A stretch of DNA of 64,000 bases, taken from positions 762,011 through 826,010 of the forward strand of contig ML058476.1 of the NCBI GenBank assembly GCA_003013855.2, given 5' to 3'. The notes under the pieces were generated by a model. It did no database searches, had not been told where the DNA came from, and saw only the letters and a list, made by a program, of their open reading frames with translations. Source of the stretch: Liriodendron chinense (Eukaryota; Streptophyta; Magnoliopsida; Magnoliales; Magnoliaceae). A program made the translations under genes and the position numbers. Of this stretch, positions 43,263 through 58,174 are shown piece by piece (position 1 is the stretch's first letter; each line of letters begins with the position of its first letter).

Positions 43263-44191
43263 GGGCGCGACTTAGGTGAGACCCCGGAACCAGCGAAGTC
43301 AGTGGGATCCTGACGTGGCGCAACCGCATTGGTCCAACTAGCGGCATATGTGCTAGACATTCACACGTGAGAGAGGGCATTGTCTACGGCCGTTTTCTCT
43401 CTCCAGCATGCCGTCTCTTCCTCTCCCTCGTAAGGAAGCGGATTGCGTACGAACTCAAGCAATCCAAACCATCTGTTCCTCAAAATGATTTAGTGAAAAT
43501 ACAAGTTCAAAATGCATTTACTCCACCCTTGATATTTCAAGAATGAAAAAGAAAATGGAATTTTCCCATCCAGATGCTCGTTTAAGATCCAGGACTAAAG
43601 AAAATTTTCGTATTTTATCCATTCGTTTCAGCGCGATAAACGATTCACGAACAGAAGTGCGGAATCAAAGAATCAGAGAGAGAGAGAGAGATCTGACAGA
43701 ATTTCTTAAAGAACACCTTGCGAGATATACGACGCAGAAAGCCAACACCAGAACTCGGCTGATTCAGGCGGCGCTACCTTCCATTCCGTTGAGAATAACG
43801 TCGAAAAAATCGAAATCCGACGAGGTTTCCAAGCAAGGAAAAGAGGAGCGGAAGAAATCGCCCGATTCAACGGAACGGAAGATTGGGAGTCCATCTCCTG
43901 AAGAATTTGATAAAGGAGGAGCAAAGGGGTGAGAGAGAGAACATGATCTCTCGCGAGAGTTGCAGGAGAGGATGAGAGAGCCAGAAGGAGAGAGGGCGGA
44001 GGGAGAGAGGCTTGAATGAGAAGGGAGCGGTTGGACCCAAACACAAATTAACGGCCGTTACAAACTAACGGAACTGCCCCTTTCTCACCTGAGGAGATCT
44101 CGCACAATGTTGCCTACGTGGACGAATCGTCGTAGGACACGTCAGGGTCCCACCGACTTCGCTGGTTCCAGGGTCTCACCCAAGTCGCGCC
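43263..44191. mobile_element. Pack-MULE-like element
   Basis: About 929 bp with inverted ends GGGCGCGACTTAGGTGAGAC and GTCTCACCCAAGTCGCGCC; arms extend through CCGGAACCAGCGAAGTC to about 55 bp. The 9-bp target duplication CCTAATTGG (43254-43262 and 44192-44200) is the Mutator hallmark. Unlike its 528-bp sister at 44256 the interior is not the common foldback repeat but gene-like, GC-richer DNA. It encodes no transposase. Confidence 0.8.
43780..44044 (-). pseudogene. Probable captured 5' gene fragment in Pack-MULE
   Basis: On the minus strand a pyrimidine-rich leader (CTCTCTCCCTCCG, CTTCTGGCTCTCTC) leads to an ATG followed by DSQSSVPLNRAISSAPLF and about 20 more codons to a possible splice donor, TGGAAG|GTAGCG. 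That is the layout of a plant 5' UTR, first exon and intron start. An overlapping plus-strand frame of 129 codons (43543-43932), lysine- and arginine-rich, is an alternative reading. I recognise no parent gene for either, so strand and status are inferred from layout only. Confidence 0.4.
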
Positions 44192-44255
44192 CCTAATTGG
44201 TGCCCAGCGAGGATATGCCATGTCAGCAGCAGAGCCACCCAGACGGATGGGTATT

Positions 44256-44783
44256 GGGCGCGACTTGGGTGAGACCCCGGAACCAGCGATGTGGGTGGGA
44301 CCCTGAACCTAGGGCCCACCTGGATGTATTATTTGTAGATCCATGTTGTTAATTTTCTTTTCCAGATTATTTTGTACTATGGTACCAAAAATGAAGAAGA
44401 TGAAAATTTTGGGTGGACTACAACATAAGAAACACTGGTTAATGACCATTAAAAACCTTTTGTAAGTCAAAAAAAGTTTTCTATCAACCTGATATTTGTT
44501 TTTTCCTTTCATCCTTGTCTACGTGACCTTATCAACGATTGGATGGTCGATAAACATTACGGTGGACTCCAGGAAGTTTTTAATGGTCAAGATTGAATGA
44601 TAACTGTTTCTTGGGGTGTAGTCCACCTAAAATTTTCATCTGTTTCATTTTTGGGACTGCATCCTAAAATAATATGAAGAAACAGATGGACGGCATGGAT
44701 CTACAAAGAATACATCCAGGTGGGCCCTAGGTTCAGGGTCCCACCCACATCGCTGGTTCCGGGGTCTCACCCAAGTCGCGCCC
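44256..44783. mobile_element. Mutator-type MITE with 9-bp TSD
   Basis: 528 bp. The ends GGGCGCGACTTGGGTGAGAC and GTCTCACCCAAGTCGCGCCC are perfect inverted repeats, and the arms stay complementary for about 100 bp (GGGCCCACCTGGATGTATT against AATACATCCAGGTGGGCCC). The target duplication is ATGGGTATT (44247-44255 and 44784-44792). The duplicated block at 42530 keeps the unoccupied site near CGATGGGGATTGCCTGC. The centre is ordinary foldback superfamily sequence. Confidence 0.93.
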
Positions 44784-44944
44784 ATGGGTATTGCCTGCTG
44801 CGGGGATACCAAAGATTTTCTCTGGTGGAAAATGTGCCAAACGTGATGAATGAGGATATGCCATATCAGCCGGACAACCACCCCACGACGTGGATTGTAG
44901 ACACCCTTCCCTAGGGAATTCCTAGGGCTGTGGGCAACGGTGAT

Positions 44945-45300
44945 AAATTTATTACATCCCCTTCGTCCATCTGTTTGGCAAGCTTACTTCGGACATAAGC
45001 CCAAACATGAGACAGATCCAAAGCCTAAAGTGGACCACACCATAGCAAATAGAGGTTAAACGATCACTACTGTGGATCAAGCGTATATCTGTGGACCTTA
45101 TGAAATGGGTTGGATGCCAAATCAACATTATGGTGGCCCTTGGAGAGTTTCAATGATGAGCCTCATTGTCTCCACTGGTTTCAGTGGTATGGTCACTTTA
45201 GCTTTGGATCTATCTCACTTTTGTGCCATGCCCTAAAATGATCTCGCAGAATGGATGGACGGTTTGGATATAACACATAAATTACGATGGGCATACAGAA
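44945..45300. mobile_element. Foldback element upstream of GST3
   Basis: TTATTACATCCCCTTCGTCC on the left and GGATATAACACATAAATTAC on the right. It is the paralogue of 27990-28361 and runs without interruption into GAACTTGGTGACGTC, the empty site of the small LTR element. Confidence 0.7.
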
Positions 45301-45499
45301 CTTGGTGACGTCAACAAACCACCGAGGCACACCACGCAATCCATTTACCATAAGGTGCAGCAGCTGATTATGTATTGAGTGAATGCCAAATACACATCAC
45401 GGTGGGCTGTAGGCGCTTTTACCGACAGGTGTTGTTGAGAATTCCGTTGAAAATATTGAAAAGTTAAATGGGAGGCGTGCTGACATTTATAAAACGATA

Positions 45500-45540
45500 G
45501 AAAAATCTATAGAAAACTCTATATATAGATTTCCCATTAC

Positions 45541-45580
<40 letters not shown>
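45500..45580 (+). promoter_or_regulatory. GST3 promoter and (GA)19 leader
   Basis: TTTATAAAACG at about 45486 and CTATATATAGATTT at about 45518 are TATA candidates. The leader contains a 38-bp GA tract (45543-45580) 6 bp before the start codon. Confidence 0.55.
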
Positions 45581-45586
<6 letters not shown>

Positions 45587-47591
45587 ATGGGGAAGGAGAA
45601 AGGAGTAAAGCTGCATGGAATGTGGGCTAGCTCATTTTGCATGAGGGTGGAACTGGCCCTTAAGCTCAAGGGTATACCCTACGAATATGTAGTAGAAGAT
45701 CTGTCTAACAAGAGCCACTTGCTCCTCCTTTACAACCCCATTCATAAGAAGGTCCCTGTCCTCGTCCATGATGGATGGCCCATCGCTGAGTCCCTCCTTA
45801 TTCTCGAATATATAGATGACACGTGGAAGGACTCACCCTCACTGATGCCACTGGACCCTTACATGCGTGCCAGGGTCCGCTTCTGGGCCAACTTCTATGA
45901 TCAAAAGGTTTAATTTCCTCCCACTGCTTTATTTCTACTTTAATTCAATTCCAGCGTCCAAACGGGACTGAAATTCTCTGCAAGACCGCAGCACCTGTCT
46001 TAGGCAACGCTTGAAATTAATACCCAAGCATGTTGGGCCCACCAAGTTGTACACGTAAAATCCACTCCGTCTATCGGGTTGTATCCTTCATCTTGTGGCC
46101 TTATGTCAACAATCAGTTTGATCCACAACTGAGATGGGACACATCACATGGAACAATGGAGATGGAATGCTAACCAAAGGTTTGTGGATGGGGGCACCAA
46201 GGTGTTCATCAAACTCTTTAATCAGGTGTAACTCACCGGGATGATGAGGATATTTAAAATAAAAAAATCATACTGATAAAAACCTCAGTTGGGCCACATC
46301 GTGTGAACGTAGCCATTTTGGGAGCAATTTTACATTTCCATTGGTGGGGTCCATATGAGTTTTTAAATGGGCTTATATTCCGTAGGTTTTTTTTTTTTTT
46401 TTAATCCTGATAATGATATGATTGGATTTTACATATACAACAAGGACGACCGGACAGAGCTTGGGTGTTTTACACTCTGCCTAAAACAGGTGTTATAGAT
46501 GATTCCAATCATCCAAACTTCATGAATCCAGACCATCCATCTTATGGGCCCACTGTGGATGGACCGTGCACCCAAAGCTGTCCTCATAGACAATCAAAAC
46601 CATTCATTAAATCATGGTAAAATTTGTGATGTGGTGACCACTCGCCCGACCTTTGATTTAGGCACTGATATCTTGTTTGAATCTCTCTAAGGGGGCGCGT
46701 TTGGAACTTAAGTTACTTAAGAGAAGCTACTTATGCCACAAGTAGCTTATCTTGATTTCTACCTATTAATTAAGCTGAAGTGATTAAGTAACTTTAAGTA
46801 AAAAAGTTTACTTATAATTAATCTTAAAGCAAACTTACTTATCTTAAATAAGTAACTTATCTACTGCTATAAGTAGAAAAAGTAATTTATTCGGTGGTAT
46901 CCAAACATGCCCCTAAGTGTACCAGAACATTAATCTGTAGCCCCATTGGGAAAACCAGTTCGACCATCCAACCAGAGACCAATACTGGGGTCCATAAGAT
47001 CAATGGTATGAATCTCCAAACCGCAAATGACACAGTAGATCATATGTTGTCCCTGTTTGGGATCATGGAATAGCAATTATAGGGTGTGTTTGGTGGCACC
47101 AAATTAGACTGACTAATCATGAAATACTGTGAAATTTCATGATATTTGGTGCAGCCATATGTGGCCTAATACTTTTTGAGTGTTTGTGTTGATGATCCAT
47201 CATGTTACTGATGCAGCTTGTGGAAAACTGTCACGTTATTTGGAAATGCACGGGTGAGGAACAAGCGCAGGCAATCAAAGATTTCAAAGGAAATCTAAGA
47301 GCACTTGAAGAAGGGATTCAAAAGGATTTCCCAGGGGAAAAACCATTTTTCAACGGGGAATGCCCTGGCTACCTTGATGTGGCCCTTGGCGCTGTTTGGT
47401 GCTGGAACAGTGTGCTTGAAGAAGTAACAGGGGAGAAGTTTATAGACACAGAAAAGAACCCTTTCATGTGTGCATGGATAGATGCGTTCTGCAACCTGAG
47501 CATTGTCAAGGACACATTGCCATCGCATGATCGATTGGTCGCACTAGCGACCTGCCTGAGAAAGTTAGCCCTCGAGTCTTCTGGAGATTGA
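45587..47591 (+). CDS. Tau-class glutathione S-transferase 3
   Basis: Exon 1 is 45587-45907 and exon 2 is 47217-47591, with intron 45908-47216 (GT-AG, phase 0); 231 residues. It has WASSF (Ser15), HKKVPVLVH and IAES (Glu68, Ser69), as in GST2. Exon 1 encodes one change from GST2, Arg64 to Trp in HDGRP, a CGG-to-TGG transition next to the glutathione-binding turn where a basic residue is usual. Exon 2 encodes 12 changes over 124 residues. The intron has the same foldback and mini-element as GST2 plus a Tourist-like MITE at 46691. Predicted role: cytosolic glutathione conjugation. Whether Trp64 alters activity cannot be told from sequence. Confidence 0.93.
46691..46913. mobile_element. Tourist-like MITE unique to GST3 intron
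   Basis: 223 bp with ends GGGGGCGCGTTTGG and CCAAACATGCCCC and the 3-bp target duplication TAA on both sides (46688-46690, 46914-46916), typical of PIF/Harbinger. The interior is full of AAGTAACTT/AAGTAGCTT words in both directions. The GST2 intron lacks it at the matching point (about 31767). Confidence 0.85.
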
Positions 47592-47637
47592 TGATCCTGT
47601 GTTGAACTGGGTAGATATGGGTCTGTATGTAATTGGC

Positions 47638-47774
47638 TGCTGCGTTTGGATGCACAAGTCAACTGAATTATGAATATTTAGCTTAATAAAGTGGCGATTC
47701 GAAGTATATGCGTGTAATATGTAAGGTTGTTGTTTCCACATTTGCAATTCAATTCGATAGCGCATCCAAACACC
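47638..47774. mobile_element. MITE behind GST3 (uninterrupted copy)
   Basis: TGCGTTTGGATGCACAAGTC and CGATAGCGCATCCAAACA; third copy of the element at 32525. Confidence 0.7.
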
Positions 47775-48139
47775 CTCAAATTGTCATGCTACTAGTGATT
47801 TAATGGCTTTGCACAGTGTACACGGGTTTTGATGTGGCCCATGAATCAGTAATCTGGAACACTTTTATGTTGGGTCCTATCTTGGATGGATTTTACTACG
47901 AAAATCTCCTCAATATAGGATAATCATAACCGTCTGTTTTGTGGGCTACAAATAAGACTGTTAAGATAAATACAGCAAAGATCCACGTTCAAATAAAAAT
48001 GGCATTCCTTCATATGGAGTTCAAGACATATTCCCAAACTGTGCGCATGGACCACTTGTGCGGCAATCCAAACCGTCCAAATCACTGAACCGTGGATGGA
48101 GCATAACTAAAAAAGATAAATAAGTAAAAACTATATTAG

Positions 48140-48420
48140 TTGCAAAGCTTACGCGTGCCACATGATAGGAAACAGTAGGAATGAAAATGCCAGCCGTTGA
48201 AACCTTCTCGAGGCTGCCAGCCGTTGAAACCTTCTCGAGGCTCACTGTGACGTTTACATGCCATTTAAAACCTTCCATAAGGTTATTACTGATGGAAGTT
48301 TGATCCCACTTTCTCCAGTAGTGTGGCCCACTTGAGTGCTGGATGTACCTCATTTTTGGTCCATACAGAGTGGATTTCTTATGGACATCACAATGGCCCC
48401 ACGTAGCTTTCACCGGTAGC
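48140..48420. mobile_element. Truncated foldback element with 27-bp duplication
   Basis: TGCCAGCCGTTGAAACCTTC and CTCGAGG occur twice in tandem (about 48188-48241). The rest is right-half superfamily sequence (TTTACATGCCATTTAAAACC, CCAGTAGTGTGGCCCAC). Confidence 0.6.
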
Positions 48421-48514
48421 TTCTTATCGGCAATTGTGGCAATTCACGTCCCCAAAATTTGGACAGGTTAATTTGAATTAGTTGGATTCTTGTTGTGCAA
48501 GTTAAGATCTTTTA

Positions 48515-48580
48515 AGTGCTTGCGCATCATCCATCGCATACTGCCAAGAGTACCAAAGATCTTCACGAGTAAAAAAAATG
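48515..48580 (+). repeat. GST 5'-flank remnant behind GST3
   Basis: GCGCATCATCCATCGCATAC then CTGCCAAGAGTACCAAAGATC matches the GST1 leader and the remnant at 41955. No exon 1 follows. Confidence 0.6.
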
Positions 48581-48609
48581 TGCAATGTGATGAACGAGGA
48601 TGGGCGTCG

Positions 48610-49015
48610 GAGGATCACTGTGGGGCCCACTGTGATGTATGTGCTTTACATCCACACAATCCATCCATTTTGACAGCTTATTTTAGAGCATGGTCCAAAA
48701 AATGGAGAAGATCCAAATCTGAGGTAGACCATACCACAGGAGACAGTTGTGATTGAATCGGCACCATTAAAAACTTCACTGGGCCACAGGAATGTTTATT
48801 TGCCATCCACCTGTTGATAAAGTCACAAAGATATGGATGAAGAGACCACACGAATATCAGCTTGATCCAAAACTTTTGTGGCTCAAGAGAAGTTTTTAAT
48901 GATCACCATTGTTTCCTGTATTATGGTCCACACATGAGATTTGGATCTGCTTCATTATTTGGTATGAGGCTTTAAAATAAGTCTTCAAAACGGGTGAACC
49001 CTGCGCTAGGGAATG
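48610..49015. mobile_element. Foldback element
   Basis: TGGGGCCCACTGTGATGTAT at the left; AGAAGATCCAAATCTGAGG and GAGATTTGGATCTGCTTC answer one another. The right end is worn. Confidence 0.65.
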
Positions 49016-49023
49016 GCTAGCGG

Positions 49024-49351
49024 TCGGTGCTATGTGGACCACACAGTGTCGATTGAACGTCCACCATTAAAAACTTCTAAAACTTCTTGGTGGCCACAAA
49101 AGTTTTGAATAGCTGATATTTGTCTTTTTGTTTTTTTCATCAAGTCTTTATGACCTAATCAACAGGTTGGATGTCAAATAAACATTACAGGGCCTTTCAA
49201 TGGTGGACATTCAATCACGACTGTTTTCCCATGGTGTAGTCCATCTGAAATTTAGATATGCCTCATTTTTCGTATCAAGCTCTTTATTGATCTGTAACAA
49301 TGTATGGACGTTATGGATAAAACACGGCCCATAGAGCACCGACCATCTGGC
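49024..49351. mobile_element. Foldback element with GGTCGGTGCT ends
   Basis: GGTCGGTGCTATGTGG on the left and CCCATAGAGCACCGACC on the right are inverted. The left arm is internally shortened (328 bp against the usual 430). Confidence 0.65.
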
Positions 49352-49394
49352 TAGTGGCAGCGTCACTAACCAAAGACTCCATCTGGAGCGGGAG

Positions 49395-49790
49395 GGGTCT
49401 CTGGGGGGCCACTGTGATGGATGGGTTTTATCCACACCGTCCATCCATTTCTTCGTAATTTCGGGTTATAGGCCCAAAAATGAGGGATATCCAAGATACG
49501 GGTGGACCACACAATGTGGATTAAATTTTCACCGTTGAAAACTTCTAGGGGGCCACACAAGTTTTGGATCAAGCAGATATTTGTGGTTTCCCTTAGACCT
49601 AACTTTATGAATAGGTTGGATGGCAAATAAACATCACGGTACGAAAGTTTTAATGGTGAGAATCATTACCACCACTGCTTCCTATGGTGTGGTCCACTTG
49701 AGCCTAGGATTTACCTAAATTTTTGTCCTATTCCATAAAATGGAACGCTGAAATGGATGTGTTGCGCAAATAACAGGGTGGGTGCGTTGC
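49395..49790. mobile_element. Foldback element, right end worn
   Basis: GGGCCACTGTGATGGATGGG, TTTATCCACACCGTCCATCC and ATGGTGTGGTCCACTTGAG are superfamily words. The right end stops near GAAATGGATGTGTTGCGC. Confidence 0.6.
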
Positions 49791-49844
49791 ATGACTAACA
49801 AAAAAAAAAACACTAGAAGGCCAACCGAATCAAACAAAAAAGCA

Positions 49845-50060
49845 GGCATGATAACCCCTTTTTGGGGTGGGCGTGTCCAAACAGGCCTCAACTAGGCTTG
49901 GTTTCACTCCTAGGGAATCTATAGCCCATACAAAATGCTGTCTAGGGCAGGGTGGGAAATGAGTTTCCATGGAATCAAATCATCAAGTTTTTTCCACATC
50001 ATGGATACTCTTTCTTGGGAAACCCCCTTTTAAAGATTCCAGGGAGCCAAACGAGAAGTA
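49845..50060. repeat. Possible Tourist-like MITE remnant
   Basis: GGGCGTGTCCAAACAGGCC near 49868 and GGGAGCCAAACGAG near 50043 are weakly inverted. The interior resembles 20045-20250 (CCCTTTTTGGG). Confidence 0.35.
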
Positions 50061-50069
50061 GGCAAGGAA

Positions 50070-50740
50070 AAGTAGGGTGGACATTAACTGCCATCTAGAG
50101 ATAATTCCCAATTCATGATATTCGCCATCAGATTCACTACTTTCAGTTGGATGCCGGATCTTACAGGTGACCAACTAATCATACGGTTAACAATCATCTG
50201 ATGAGGGGACCAAGTAGGCTATAGTTTCCACTCACTTGTAGATCCACTACTGGTTAAGACAACAAACAGAGACATCAGATGGCAGAGATCATGGACGGAC
50301 GATTCCACCCTGACTAACAATTAACAGTTGAGATCACCCATCTCATTGCATTCCTGCAGAAATGGGCAATTGTGCAAAACAACATGGTAGGATGGATGAT
50401 AGGGAAAAAAGAAAAAATAAAATCATGGTCGTGGGAGATAAAGCCATCCACAACTAAATGATAAATAAATAGTATGCATCAAAACAGTAATCTAATATTA
50501 TCAAAAGACCAAGTCATAGGGGACGTCTGAAGGAACAAATAATCAAAAGGGAAAAAACAGCAAGATAGTTGAGGAATTGTCGACAAAGAGATAGAAAAGG
50601 AAGATAACGCACTAAAACATTAAGTCCAAACAAACGATGGAAAATATCAGATACCCTTTTTCAAAAACACACTCAAATATATATCTTACCACAACTTCGC
50701 ATGATTCATCGTCATAGTCAAAATTCTCTCCATTCTCTCC
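50070..50740. other. 3' region of RPL34, no other gene
   Basis: Sequence downstream of the RPL34 stop codon (minus strand) that should include its 3' UTR. No canonical AATAAA was found close to the stop. Confidence 0.45.
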
Positions 50741-50743
50741 TCT

Positions 50744-55576
<4,833 letters not shown>

Positions 55577-55824
55577 CTTCAAATCTCTCCTCTTTCGCCG
55601 CTGGAGTAAACGAAAAAGAGAAGGCGTAAGGGTTTTGCAGTAGAAGAAGAGATGGATAGAAAAAGGGTTTCTCCACTCGAACGCCTACGTCGATGCCCTA
55701 GATCCAACGAACGTAAATAAAACGATGCATTGGACGGATGAGATTCTGTTTTATTTGGATGCGTTCGTAAAAGCGGATTGGGCGTCGGCTATGGAATATA
55801 GGACGCGGATGGCGAGCAGAATCT

Positions 55825-56145
55825 GTGGGCCCACCTTAGTGTATGTGTTATATCCAATCCGTCCATTCATTTCGCCAGCCCATTCTAAGACATATAGCCT
55901 CTATACTAGTCATATCCATAGCTGAAATGGACCACACCATCTGAAGCAGTGGAGATTGAACGACTACTGTTGAAAACATCCTGGGCCCACGAAAGTTGTG
56001 GATAAATCCATTGCTTTGTTTTCCCTTCGTCAGGGCCATATCCGATTCGATTTTGTGTTTTCGCTTTGGCGTCTTTTTCCCCTTTTGTGGTGGGGTCCAC
56101 TTGATTCTGGGATCCAGCTAGTGTTTGGCCCATGTCAAAAAATTA
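55825..56145. mobile_element. Foldback element upstream of RPL34
   Basis: GTGGGCCCACCTTAGTGTAT, CAATCCGTCCATTCATTTCG and GGTGGGGTCCACTTGATTC; the right end is truncated at GTTTGGCCCATG. Confidence 0.6.
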
Positions 56146-56184
56146 GCTATTGCAACACAAGCATCATTATAGCCTCATTGAGCT

Positions 56185-56719
56185 GGGCGCAAATTAGGTG
56201 TTACCCGGGAACACCTTAGTGGGTGTTACCCCTACCGTATGGCCCACATGGATGATATTTTGTAAATCCACTCCGTCCATCCGTTTCTACAGCCCATTTT
56301 AGGATGATGTTTCAAAAATATGCAGATCCAAATCTCAAGTGGACCATACCACTATAAATAGTGTGATTGAGTGCCCCACCATTAAAAATTCCAAAGAGCA
56401 CATAGTAAGGTTTTAGCAATTTTTGTTTGAAATCCAAGCTCTTGATAATGTCAACAAGGTCTTGATGAAGGGAAAATATAAAGATCAGATTGATCTAAAA
56501 CTGTTGTGGCCTACAAAACGTTTTTAATGGTTATTATCATGTTTCTAGTGTTAAGGTTCACCTGAGATTTGGATCTTCTTTGGATTTTTTATTACATCCT
56601 AAAATGAGCTTTAGAAACGGATTGATGGCATAGATATATAACAATTACACCAATATGGCCCCACACGGTTAGGGTAACACCCACTAAGCTGTTCCCAGGT
56701 AACACATAATTCGTGCCCC
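56185..56719. mobile_element. Foldback element with GGTGTTACCC ends
   Basis: GGGCGCAAATTAGGTGTTAC and CCCGGGAACACC on the left answer GGTAACACATAATTCGTGCCC on the right. Inside are GTGGGTGTTACCC and GGGTAACACCCAC. 535 bp. It is the intact relative of the element interrupted at 43263. Confidence 0.75.
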
Positions 56720-56764
56720 ATAGCGTTGAGCTGCACTACGGAGGGATTGCCTGCTAATTGCGCG

Positions 56765-56856
56765 TTTGGCGCATGCTATTAGGAGGGATGGAATGGTATT
56801 AAGTGGGATTTTGGCGCATGTTATTAGGAGGGATGGAATGGTATTAAGTGGGATTA
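56765..56856. repeat. 46-bp tandem duplication
   Basis: TTGGCGCATGCTATTAGGAG begins at 56765 and again, with one change, at 56811. This gives a duplicated peptide in an open frame that I do not regard as a gene. Confidence 0.85.
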
Positions 56857-57324
56857 ACATCATCTATGATTACATGTCTGGTAATCCTATGGTGTTTTTA
56901 TTTCCAATCTCATGTTTGGGATCAAATACTTACCATGGAAAAACCATTGGACTGAGCAAAATCCTGTTTGGTGGGCTATGGAATTGCAATCAACTGACCA
57001 AATTCACAATGGATGTCCATCACTTGAACATGTATATAACCATAGTGTCGTGTATAAAGGACTTATATGGATGTACGGCATGGATAAAACACATACATCA
57101 ATGTAGAGTTCATGTGTGTGCGATTTTGAAATCCCATGTGGGATCAAGTGGAATTCCACCACGCTTAATCCCAAGCCTCCCATCCTCCCAAACATTATAT
57201 GGAATTTGCACGGAACCAAATGCAATTCCATATCACCTAAACTCATCTAATACCATGCCCCAAACACCCCTTAAAGCCTTTTGGACCAACTTCATGTGCC
57301 TTGTAACCAGAAGCAAGGTTGGAA

Positions 57325-58172
57325 TACCATGATGCTTACACGAAACCCACCCCATCCATCAATTTTGACAATTCATGATAGGATATGAGTAAAAAAAACA
57401 TGGCAGATCCAAAATTCAGGTAGACTGCACACAAGGAACCTCCTTAGGGTCCAACGTGATGTTTATATGACATACATACCATTCATAAGGTCATTCCTAC
57501 TGGTATGAATGGAAAACACAAAGATATTAGCCTGATCTATAACTTATGTGGCCCACAAATGTTTAAATGGTGAACATTCTATCCTCCCTATTCTTGTCAT
57601 GTTGGCAGCCCACTTGTGCTTTGGACGTGCCTTATTTTTGGATTCATGTCGTAGACTCCTAGCATGAACTGAAAAATGGATTGATAGAGTGGAATTCTCA
57701 CATCACGGTGGGCCCCACCTAGCTTCCTATGCCCAGAGTTGTGTGGGGGCACACGGAGATATTCCTATCCTTAGGGCTGTATGGGACCCACATTGATGTC
57801 CATAACCAATCCACTTTGTCCATCTGTTTTGAAAGACCACGGCGGGATAGGATTCTAAAAATCAAACGTATCCAAAACTCAAGTGGATTACACCAAATGA
57901 AACCATGGGAACGGAAACAACGTTGAAACCTTCCTGAATCTGAACATGACGTTTATATGCCATCCAAACCGTTCATAAGGTATACAAAACTTCAATCGCA
58001 GCCAGGCGTTCCATCCCCACTGTTCTGTGTGGTATGGCCCACCCAAGTTTTACATCTGTCTGATTTTCAATCTCTTATCCTGTTGTGGTCCTGCAAAACC
58101 AATGGATCCAGTTTATTTGTTGCGGACATCATTGTGGGCCCCACATAGCCCAGGCAAAGGATTATCCCTGCA
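57325..58172. mobile_element. Two adjacent foldback elements
   Basis: 57325-57722 ends CATCACGGTGGGCCCCACC, and 57765-58172 runs from CTTAGGGCTGTATGGGACCC to CATTGTGGGCCCCACATAGC. Both have GTTTATATGACATACATACC / TTTATATGCCATCCAAACC centres. Confidence 0.65.
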
Positions 58173-58174
58173 TG

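Noticed and set aside
43543..43932. 129-codon Lys/Arg-rich frame as an intact gene
   Set aside because: It lies wholly within a TIR element with 9-bp duplications, and the opposite strand has a better leader-exon layout.
56766..57332. 188-codon frame with a duplicated AHAIRRDGMVLSG segment
   Set aside because: The duplication is a 46-bp DNA tandem repeat, and the rest runs through repeat-derived sequence with no known domain.
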